Source: Ignavibacteriota bacterium
GTDB taxonomy: Bacteria > Bacteroidota > Ignavibacteria > Ignavibacteriales > Melioribacteraceae
DNA length: 64,000 nt
Assembly (NCBI GenBank): GCA_016716225.1
Contig: JADJWT010000001.1
Span: forward strand, 2,180,501-2,244,500
Direction: 5' to 3'
The translations under genes were made by a program, and so were the position numbers. Below are positions 56,569 to 64,000 of the stretch, one piece after another; positions within the stretch are counted from its first letter, which is position 1, and each line of letters begins with the position of its first letter. The notes below the pieces were generated by a model, which ran no database searches, had not been told where the DNA came from, and saw only the letters and a program-made list of their open reading frames with translations.

Positions 56569-58656
56569 TTAAGAAAGAGTAAAATCAATCGCTCTTTTTT
56601 CTTCATTAACGCGTTTTAATTTTACGACAATTTTATCACCCAACCTAAACTGCTTATTTGAATGTCTTCCTTTTAATGAATAAGAACTTTCATCAAAAAT
56701 ATAATAATCGTCATCCAAATCTCTCATTGAAATTAAACCTTCAGCTAAATTTTCGTTTAATTCTACAAAAATTCCAAAATGAGTTATACCGGAAATAATT
56801 CCATTAAATGTTTCACCAATTTTATTTTGAAGAAATTCAATTTGTTTTAGTTTTACAGAAAGTCTTTCAGCACTTGCAGCATTTCGTTCGGTAAAAGACG
56901 AATGTTCGCAAATTTCTTCTAATTGCTTCCAAGTGAATTTCGGTTTTTCATTATTCAAATAATCGTAAATTAAAATGTGTGCAATTAAATCCGGAAATCT
57001 TCTAATCGGTGAAGTAAAATGCGAATAATATTTAAATCCCAAGCCGTAATGACCGATGTTCTGAGTTGAGTAAACAGCTTTAGCCATTGATCTAATTGCG
57101 ATTTCATTAATTACAGCTTCTTCTTCCGAACCCTTTACTTTTTCCAAAAGATTTTGTAACTCTTTACTTTTATTTGTTACTTGTGGATTAAAAGTATAAC
57201 CCAAAGATTGAACAAATTTTGCAAACTCTTGAATTTTTTCTTCGCTTGGTAAATCATGAATTCTATAGACAAAAGGATTTTTTTCTTTTTTTCTTGTTTT
57301 AGAAATGTGCTGCGAAATTATTTTATTTGCCAAAAGCATAAATTCTTCAATAAGTTGATGGCTTTCATTACTTTCTTTAATTTTGATGGCAACTGGAACG
57401 CCATTTTTATCTAATTCAAATTCAATATCCGGAGTTGTAAAATTTATACTTCCGTTCTTTGTTCTTTCTGATCTTAAAAATTTTGCGATTTCATTTATAT
57501 CTTTTATTTCATTAACAAAATCACCTTTTGAAGTTTCCAAAATTTCTTGTACTTCTTCATAAGTAAATCTGCGTTTGCTGTTGATAATGGTTTTTGTAAT
57601 TTTATAATCTTTCAACTTAAAGGATTTATCAAATTCCACAATTACGCTGAATGTAAGTCTGTCTTCATTAGGAACAAGCGAGCAAATATTATTTGATAGA
57701 ATTTCCGGAAGCATGGGAATTACTTTTCCAACAATGTAAACACTGGTTCCTCTATTTTCAGCTTCCTTGAAAATTGAGGAATCTTTGGGAACAAAATGAC
57801 TTACATCCGCAATATGAATTCCAACAAGCGAATTTCCATTTTCCAACTTTTGAATTGAAACTGCGTCATCAAAATCTTTTGCGGTTTTCGGATCGATTGT
57901 AAAAACATTTACATTTCTAAAATCTATTCTATTTTCAATTTCACTTTGCGGAATTTTGTTTGATAAATTTTTTACTTCCTTCAAAACTGAATTAGGAAAT
58001 TTGTATTTTATTCCAAACTCTCTTGCAATTGAAGCAATTTCCGCATCGTACGAACCAGCTTTACCAAGAATTTCTGTAATTACTCCTTCCGGATTTAAAT
58101 GCGAATTTTCCCATTCAATTTTTGATACAACAACTTTATCACCATCTTTTGCTTTATTAACATTTGCAGATGAAATATAAAAATCCCGATGAATTTTAGA
58201 ATCATCCGGTTCTACAAAATAAAATGATTTAGTTTTTTTTAATACTCCAACAATTTCTTTTCTTTTTCGCTCAATTATTTTTGTAATTTCACCTTCTAAA
58301 TTTTTGCCGGTTCTTTTTGCAAAAAGCGCAACTTCAACTTTATCACCATCAAATGCCGTATTTAGATTTTTTTCAGAAATAAAAATATCTTTCTGATTTT
58401 TATCTTTAAAAATTACAAAACCATAATTCTGTCCGTTTACAAGTTGTAGTTCACCAATAATTTTCTTTTTAGCTTCAAGGTTAAGTTTATATCGTTTGCC
58501 AGATTTTTTTATTATTCCTTCTTTAGCAACCGCATAAAGTTCTTGTTTAAAAAACTCGAAATCTTTCTTTTTGATATTTAGAATTTTTCCAAGTGATTTT
58601 GAGTTAACGGAAATATTTGGATTTGCGATAAAATATTCTTTAATAATTTTTTTCAT
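56569..58656 (-). CDS. rnr: ribonuclease R
   Basis: A 695-residue 3'-5' exoribonuclease of the RNB family, active on structured RNA. An N-terminal winged-helix region, cold-shock domains (GEITKIIERKRKEIVGVL), then the RNB catalytic block DPKTAKDFDDAVS with acidic residues, GIHIADVSHFVP, LPEILSNNICSLVPNEDRL, and YSHFTSPIRRFPDLI. A C-terminal S1 domain (GETFNGIISGITHFGIFVEL) ends it. The ATG overlaps the tamB stop by one base (TAATG). Confidence 0.95.
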   Translation of the reverse strand: MKKIIKEYFIANPNISVNSKSLGKILNIKKKDFEFFKQELYAVAKEGIIKKSGKRYKLNLEAKKKIIGELQLVNGQNYGFVIFKDKNQKDIFISEKNLNTAFDGDKVEVALFAKRTGKNLEGEITKIIERKRKEIVGVLKKTKSFYFVEPDDSKIHRDFYISSANVNKAKDGDKVVVSKIEWENSHLNPEGVITEILGKAGSYDAEIASIAREFGIKYKFPNSVLKEVKNLSNKIPQSEIENRIDFRNVNVFTIDPKTAKDFDDAVSIQKLENGNSLVGIHIADVSHFVPKDSSIFKEAENRGTSVYIVGKVIPMLPEILSNNICSLVPNEDRLTFSVIVEFDKSFKLKDYKITKTIINSKRRFTYEEVQEILETSKGDFVNEIKDINEIAKFLRSERTKNGSINFTTPDIEFELDKNGVPVAIKIKESNESHQLIEEFMLLANKIISQHISKTRKKEKNPFVYRIHDLPSEEKIQEFAKFVQSLGYTFNPQVTNKSKELQNLLEKVKGSEEEAVINEIAIRSMAKAVYSTQNIGHYGLGFKYYSHFTSPIRRFPDLIAHILIYDYLNNEKPKFTWKQLEEICEHSSFTERNAASAERLSVKLKQIEFLQNKIGETFNGIISGITHFGIFVELNENLAEGLISMRDLDDDYYIFDESSYSLKGRHSNKQFRLGDKIVVKLKRVNEEKRAIDFTLS

Positions 58657-61600
58657 TAAAACTCAAATTTATATTTTAAACCTAATTCTTGAATTTTTTC
58701 TCCGGTTGTAGTTTCCACAATCGGGTCTTTTTGTTCAACGCGAATTAAAAAACTCGGATTAAACATATACTCAAATTTAATATCTGTTTTATTCCATTCC
58801 ATAAATTTTGTATTGCCACCGAATGAATAACGAATATTATTATATTTTCCGGAGAAGAGTAATTTATAACTATCGCTTGAATATTTATTAAAACGGATAT
58901 TGCTAACCAAACCGCCAAGTGCTGAAGAAAAGTAACTTGTCAATTGTGAACCAAGAAAAGAATAAGCAGTATTTTCCGCAACATCATACAAAGTTGATTT
59001 TTGTTCATCAGTAATATCATCCATACTTAATTGATTTAGAAGAATGAATGAAAGCGCATTTGATGCATCATATTTTGAATCGGGAACATCATTTTCAATA
59101 TTTGATCTTCCGACATAAACCGATAGATTTTCATTTTCTCCGGTTAGATTTTTCCCTAACGTTGAAAGGGGAGAATTGATTTTTAATTTAACGGCAACTT
59201 CTTCAACTTTCCCGGATTGTGCAAAATTTTCGATCTCACCAATATAAGTTGCAACAATATTTAAATGTGGATCTGTAACATCACTTTCAAATCTGATAGT
59301 TCCTTTAGCGTCAAAAGTTTTGAAGAATTCCATTCGAGAACCATCTAAAAGAGCAAGTGTACCTTGAGTTTTAATATCATCAGCAATTGTTTGAAATTCC
59401 AATTGTCCGGTTGTTTCCACATTTAATTTTTGGTTTAATTCCGGATTAATTAAAAAATTTAAAGTAGCAATATTTTTAATAATTATATTTGTGTTAAAAT
59501 CAAATTTAGTTGAACTGGGCTTTGTTATATTTTTTTTGTTATTACTTTCATTAAGAATTTTTATAAACTTTTGCGTCTTCCAATTTATTTTAGAACTGTC
59601 TTCAACAAATTTGTAAATAAGTCTGTTGTTAAATCTTGAGTTTTGTTGGTTTCGTGAAGCATAAACTAAATCAGCTTTATCAACAATAATATCTCCGTTA
59701 AAAGTATAAACATTGTTAGCAAATTCAAATTTCCAATTATTATCTGTCTTTATAAATAAATCTCCATATATATTTGCATCTTTTGTTTTTGATCTGCTGC
59801 CAAGTAAAGCCAAATCGCCATTAAGGGTGATATCAATATTATTAAACGGAAATTCTTTTAATTCAATTATTCCATTTGCAATTATTTTGCCAGAGTAAAT
59901 TGAACCAGCGTGATTAGAAATTTCAAACTTATCAATTGTTGCATATTGATTTCTAAAATTAATATTTGAAATAAGTGAATAATCTAAATTATTTTCGAGA
60001 AATGTAAATTTCCCGTTATCAAGATTTATAAATCCGGTTGTAATTGGATTTGCATAAGTTCCGCTAACTTCAATCTGCGAATTTATAATTCCAGTTTGAT
60101 TTGTAACATATGGAATCAAATTTCCTAGAGCGCCAACATCAAAATTTTCAGAATTTAAATTAACTTCAATTTCAGATTGTGGAATAATAAAATCATTTCC
60201 GCCAAGATAATTAAGATAAATTGGAAGTCGTGCAGTTAAAGTTAAAATAGGGTCAACGGAATTTATATCCGAATTATTAAAAAAAACGGCAACACGCGAT
60301 AAATTTTTGTAGTGATTTAATGAGCCAATGAGTGTTCCAAATTTCGAGTTATTATACGAAATATCGTTAACAGAAATTTCCATATCCAAATCTGGTTCTG
60401 TTAAAAATCCGGAAGAAGAAAATTTTACGTTTACATCACCTTCAATTGGTTTTCCATTTTCATCAACAAAATATGTTGATAAAACTGCCGCCGGAAGATT
60501 TTCAACATCAACAAAGAAATTATGACTTTTATCATTATTAATTTGACCATTTAATTTAATTTGTGCATTTGTGTTTTCTAAATTTAAATTGGAAAGCTGA
60601 ATTCCGTTTTCTGAAAAACTGACAGAACTTGTATCAAAACTATTCCAAGGAATATTTTTGTAATTCAAATTAATATTAAAAAAATCAATTTTATCCGTTG
60701 CAAAATAAGTATCAACTGAGCCTTCAAACTCAGCGGTCAAATCGTTTTCAATTCCTAATGAAGAATTAAAGAATAATTCATTTTGATTAAATATAAAATC
60801 AGCTTGAACATTATTTAGTTCAATCCCGGTATATATTTTTTCACTTTCTATTGAAACTGTTCCGAAAATTTTATTAAATAATATTTCTTGATTATCTCTA
60901 TTAAAATTTAAATTTGCCGAAGTGTTTGAAAGATAAAATAAAAGACTATCGCGTTTGTTCAAAAGATTTTCAATATTTATTTCTGTGGTTATTGTAAAAT
61001 TCAGCGAGTCATTTTTTACTAAACCTTCTCCGGAGCCTGAAATATCAAGCTCATCATTCTTCAAAAACAATGCAATTAATTTGAAATCTTTAAACTTAAA
61101 ATTATAATTAAATTCAACTTTCTCATTTATAATTGGATCAATTTTAACTGAATTATTTGAATGGGAACTACTGTCTTCCATTGGATTTAATTCTTCAATT
61201 TTCTGTGCAATTAAATTTGTAATTGTTTCCACCTCGTAAACTAAAAGGTTTACAGCCTTCTCAAGAGAAAAATTTCCGCTTATATTAAAATCAACAAAAT
61301 CAGAAATCAAATTTATATTTCTTTCTTGCTCATTTTTTGATAAAGCAATACTGATGTTGGTTTCATCAATATTTATTTCTCGTAAAAACGAAGGCTCTAG
61401 TTTAATATTAAAATTCCCAACTATATTTTCCAAATCAAGATTGTTTCCCTTTGCAGAAAAAGCAAAATTCAGATTTGACGAATCATTTTTTTCATTTGTA
61501 AAAGTCTGCAAGTTTAAATTATTTATTGTTCCATCTAAATCATAAACTGGAAGATCAGAATTAGTTAAATCCAAAATACCTTTAATTGAAGTTTTGGCAT

Positions 61601-63122
61601 TATTAACAAGTGAATATAAATTCAGATTAAAAATTTTTGAGTTGATTTCGCTTTCAATATTTAGTGAATCAAATTCAATATTATTAAATATTGAAGAATT
61701 TATTTTTGCATAAAAATTTGAATTCATATTTTTTGGATTTGTGCCAACACCTTTTAGTTTTCCGGAACTATTTATTGATGAAGATATTCCGAAAATAGGG
61801 AAAAGGTCAATATTTTCCGATGTGAAATCAATATCATATTCCATTTTTGATTTTTGCAGATTAAGAAATGATTTGATGTAAACTTTTCCATTATTTACAT
61901 TTCCAGTTAACTCCGCATTGAATTTTGTTGGTTCCCCTTGATATTTAACATTTGCGTTTGTTAAAATTAGATTGTCGTATTTAGGAATTTCCAAACCTTT
62001 TATTAAAAAATAAACTTCGGATTCAACAATTGTAGAATTATTTATTTCCACATCTAAAAATAATTTCTCCGGAGTATGTAGATTTTTAATATTTCCGTGC
62101 ATATTTAAGTTTGTATTTTGATAATTCATACTAAGTTTGGAAATATCAAAATCCCCAAAAAATCCTTTTGCTCTCATTTGAACATCAACATTTCCCTTAA
62201 TAAAATTAGTAGCTTCAATAAATGTAGAAAGATCATCAAAGTTGAATGGGCTTGCATTTAATTCAACATCAAGCGGATAATCATTAAAGTCTTTAAGTTC
62301 AACATCGCCAAGTAGATTTAGTTTATCAATTTTAGCGTTCAAAGAAAAATTTGAACTATCTGTTTTTATTTTAAGATTTCTTACTTGAGCAAAATTTTCA
62401 TTTAATTCAAACTCACCGGAAAATTTATTCAAATTAAAAGAATTAAAATTAGGATTAACGGAAAAATTATTTAGGTACAATCTTATAAGAGATGAATTAA
62501 TATTTGCAAAAATTTTAGCATCTAAAAAAATCTCATTTAATTTGAGATCCTCAGTATTTACATGATCATAGAATTTATTAGAATTTAAATTTGGAAATGT
62601 CTGTCTTGTGAAAGAAAGATTTTGAAAATTTAAATTGTTAACTTGAATTGTAAAGGGAAATGTTGATTTTGATGTATCTTCCGGCTCATTATCTGGTTTA
62701 AATATTTTATTAATATTCCAATTTCCGTCAATATCTTGAAGTAACTTTATTGAAGTATTTTTAATAGAAATTTCTCTAACCAAAATTCTCTTTAAAAGTA
62801 AATGAACCGGACTTGTTTTAATCACAATTTCATCAGCATTTATTAAGGTATCTTTTTCGGAATATAAAATTGTGTTGTGTAAAATAACAGAAGAAAAAAT
62901 AGATCCATCAATTTCTTTAATAAAAAGATTCCCGTTAATTAATGGAGAAACTTGAGAAATAATTTGATTTCGTAAAAATTCTCTAAACGTTTTTGTTTGC
63001 GAGAACCCAAAAAAAGCAACTAATAAAAAAAGAAAAATTGCAAAGAAGCCAATAAAGGCATTTACAATTTTATGCAATAACGATCTTTTAAATCCGTTAT
63101 TTTCTTTTTTTTTATCATTCAT
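58656..63122 (-). CDS. tamB: TamB-like (DUF490) translocation and assembly protein
   Basis: A 1488-residue protein with one N-terminal membrane helix (~17-42) and a very long repetitive beta-rich body, typical of the TamB/AsmA-like family that spans the periplasm and carries lipid or helps outer-membrane insertion. The C-terminal DUF490 domain shows QTIADDIKTQGTLALLDG, and the end has GGLVSNIRFNKYSSD and YSFGGNTKFMEWNKTDI. It overlaps the heptose transferase by 8 bases. No TamA partner is adjacent. Confidence 0.92.
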   Translation of the reverse strand: MNDKKKENNGFKRSLLHKIVNAFIGFFAIFLFLLVAFFGFSQTKTFREFLRNQIISQVSPLINGNLFIKEIDGSIFSSVILHNTILYSEKDTLINADEIVIKTSPVHLLLKRILVREISIKNTSIKLLQDIDGNWNINKIFKPDNEPEDTSKSTFPFTIQVNNLNFQNLSFTRQTFPNLNSNKFYDHVNTEDLKLNEIFLDAKIFANINSSLIRLYLNNFSVNPNFNSFNLNKFSGEFELNENFAQVRNLKIKTDSSNFSLNAKIDKLNLLGDVELKDFNDYPLDVELNASPFNFDDLSTFIEATNFIKGNVDVQMRAKGFFGDFDISKLSMNYQNTNLNMHGNIKNLHTPEKLFLDVEINNSTIVESEVYFLIKGLEIPKYDNLILTNANVKYQGEPTKFNAELTGNVNNGKVYIKSFLNLQKSKMEYDIDFTSENIDLFPIFGISSSINSSGKLKGVGTNPKNMNSNFYAKINSSIFNNIEFDSLNIESEINSKIFNLNLYSLVNNAKTSIKGILDLTNSDLPVYDLDGTINNLNLQTFTNEKNDSSNLNFAFSAKGNNLDLENIVGNFNIKLEPSFLREINIDETNISIALSKNEQERNINLISDFVDFNISGNFSLEKAVNLLVYEVETITNLIAQKIEELNPMEDSSSHSNNSVKIDPIINEKVEFNYNFKFKDFKLIALFLKNDELDISGSGEGLVKNDSLNFTITTEINIENLLNKRDSLLFYLSNTSANLNFNRDNQEILFNKIFGTVSIESEKIYTGIELNNVQADFIFNQNELFFNSSLGIENDLTAEFEGSVDTYFATDKIDFFNINLNYKNIPWNSFDTSSVSFSENGIQLSNLNLENTNAQIKLNGQINNDKSHNFFVDVENLPAAVLSTYFVDENGKPIEGDVNVKFSSSGFLTEPDLDMEISVNDISYNNSKFGTLIGSLNHYKNLSRVAVFFNNSDINSVDPILTLTARLPIYLNYLGGNDFIIPQSEIEVNLNSENFDVGALGNLIPYVTNQTGIINSQIEVSGTYANPITTGFINLDNGKFTFLENNLDYSLISNINFRNQYATIDKFEISNHAGSIYSGKIIANGIIELKEFPFNNIDITLNGDLALLGSRSKTKDANIYGDLFIKTDNNWKFEFANNVYTFNGDIIVDKADLVYASRNQQNSRFNNRLIYKFVEDSSKINWKTQKFIKILNESNNKKNITKPSSTKFDFNTNIIIKNIATLNFLINPELNQKLNVETTGQLEFQTIADDIKTQGTLALLDGSRMEFFKTFDAKGTIRFESDVTDPHLNIVATYIGEIENFAQSGKVEEVAVKLKINSPLSTLGKNLTGENENLSVYVGRSNIENDVPDSKYDASNALSFILLNQLSMDDITDEQKSTLYDVAENTAYSFLGSQLTSYFSSALGGLVSNIRFNKYSSDSYKLLFSGKYNNIRYSFGGNTKFMEWNKTDIKFEYMFNPSFLIRVEQKDPIVETTTGEKIQELGLKYKFEF

Positions 63123-63597
63123 TATAAGTATCTAGAACTTTCTTAATAATATTGGTTGTTGATTGCGAAGTTACAAATTGAATATTTTTTACTTCACCGC
63201 CATTTGCTTCCACAACATCACGACCTACAATATTCTCAATTGCCCAATCGCCACCCTTAATTAAAACATCCGGAATAATTTTATCAATTAATTCTTTCGG
63301 AGTTGGATCATCAAATAAGACAACATAATCAACACATTTTAGATTATTTAAAATAAATGCTCTCTCTTCTTGAGTAACAATTGGTCTTTTTTCGCCTTTA
63401 ATTTCTCTAACAGATCTATCACTATTTAATCCAACAATCAAAATATCTCCGCATTCTTTTGCTTTTATTAAATAATCAACATGACCGGCATGTAAAATAT
63501 CAAAGCAGCCATTTGTGAATACAACTTTTTTATTATTTTGTTTCAATTGTTTTCTAATTTCAATTAATTTATCAAAGTTTATAAGTGCATTTTTCAT
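63115..63597 (-). CDS. D-glycero-beta-D-manno-heptose 1-phosphate adenylyltransferase-type protein
   Basis: A 160-residue nucleotidyltransferase of the HldE C-terminal (RfaE2) family, which makes ADP-heptose for lipopolysaccharide core. Motifs: the CTP/ATP-binding FTNGCFDILHAGHVDYL (HxGH), GLNSDRSVREIKG, QEERAFILNNLKCVDYV and VLIKGGDW. Length is that of the single domain. Its ATG overlaps the kinase gene's stop (ATGA), so the two halves of HldE are separate, coupled genes. Confidence 0.93.
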   Translation of the reverse strand: MKNALINFDKLIEIRKQLKQNNKKVVFTNGCFDILHAGHVDYLIKAKECGDILIVGLNSDRSVREIKGEKRPIVTQEERAFILNNLKCVDYVVLFDDPTPKELIDKIIPDVLIKGGDWAIENIVGRDVVEANGGEVKNIQFVTSQSTTNIIKKVLDTYNE

Positions 63598-64000
63598 TTT
63601 AATGATTCCCGCATGATATTAAAAAGTTTTGATTTTTCAATTGGTACAATTCCAATTTCTTCGCAAACAATTCCCGCCGCAAAATTTGCGATATAGGCAG
63701 CTTCAATAATTGATACACCACTTGCTAAAGCTAAACTTAATGTTGAAATTACAGTATCTCCGGCACCAGAAACATCTGCAACTTTCCTTGCTTTTGTTGG
63801 AATTCTGATTTCATCTTTTCCATTTTCAAAAAGTGCAATACCTTTTTCACCTAATGTTATCAATACATATTTTGCTTTTAACATTTCTAATAATTTGTTT
63901 CCAGCTTGTGAAATTTCCTTATCGGAATTTATTCTCATTCCAAGTATGTCTTCAGTTTCTTTTCTGTTAGGTTTAAATAAAGTTACATTTTGAAAATTTT
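63594..64000 (-). CDS. heptose-7-phosphate kinase-like PfkB protein (5' partial)
   Basis: The frame is open to the right edge, so the gene starts beyond the window. The visible 135 residues are the C-terminal end of a PfkB/ribokinase-type kinase: VTLFKPNRKETEDILG, then VLITLGEKGIALFENG, and the catalytic ADVSGAGDTVISTLSLALASG with the GAGD anion hole and Asp. The partner gene is the HldE-type adenylyltransferase, so RfaE1-type heptose kinase (HldA) is most likely. Confidence 0.85.
   Translation of the reverse strand, partial: NFQNVTLFKPNRKETEDILGMRINSDKEISQAGNKLLEMLKAKYVLITLGEKGIALFENGKDEIRIPTKARKVADVSGAGDTVISTLSLALASGVSIIEAAYIANFAAGIVCEEIGIVPIEKSKLFNIMRESLK

Noticed and set aside
63594..63938. 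a 114-residue small protein starting at 63938
   Set aside because: The frame is open to the right edge and reads as a PfkB kinase (FKPNRKE), so the Met is internal.

Overview
The window is AT-rich, densely packed bacterial chromosome carrying ordinary core genes and no visible mobile DNA. It has complete or partial lipid A and heptose genes (lpxB, lpxK, hldA/hldE-type), TamB, a fused SecD-SecF, an ATP-regenerating pyruvate phosphate dikinase and a membrane pyrophosphatase. Together with the protein style, this suggests a Gram-negative member of the Bacteroidota/Chlorobiota/Ignavibacteriota group, most likely Ignavibacteria-like. That placement is an inference from gene content and was not tested by phylogeny. 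At least seven genes appear to start with TTG.

Layout. 1-4353 (+): the end of a CDP-glycerol glycerophosphotransferase-like gene, an MsbA-type ABC exporter, NAD kinase and a secreted thioredoxin-like protein. 4358-10037 (-): queA-ispD-plsY-gpsA-recG, covering tRNA modification, isoprenoid and phospholipid synthesis, and DNA repair. 10164-17081 (-): ppdK, and a tight run of HAD phosphatase, methyltransferase, lpxB, DUF374 acyltransferase and lpxK. 17081-25278 (-): mrp, nfu, tpiA, a membrane-anchored glycosidase-like protein with an eroded active site, and smc.

25392-29349 (+) is a four-gene iron operon behind a 26-bp near-perfect palindrome. It encodes a DtxR/MntR-type repressor, a membrane-tethered DtxR-FeoA fusion, and FeoB split into a GTPase protein and a permease protein. 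It is divergent from the Fe-S carrier genes mrp-nfu. 29363-34552 (-): ppk, dCMP deaminase, an orphan sensor kinase and purA. 34683-42947 is a signalling cluster: a divergent STAS protein, then an ECF sigma factor, three SpoIIE-type PP2C phosphatases, a second STAS protein and an RsbW-like kinase. It reads as a partner-switching module.

43026-52169 (-): prs-rplY-pth-hppA, then rpsF-ssb-rpsR-rplI, then secDF, with hairpins at the boundaries. 52270-64000: an LppM-like lipoprotein, a zinc-ribbon protein, and a minus-strand run of hldA-type kinase (partial), heptose nucleotidyltransferase, tamB, rnr and a large secreted protein. That last protein fuses a HExxH peptidase domain, a beta-propeller and an outer-membrane beta-barrel.

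The most unusual items are the membrane-tethered DtxR-FeoA protein with split FeoB, the peptidase-propeller-barrel fusion, the degenerate GH2-like membrane protein, and the partner-switching cluster. No tRNA, rRNA, CRISPR array, insertion sequence or phage gene was seen, and no gap between genes exceeds about 200 bases.
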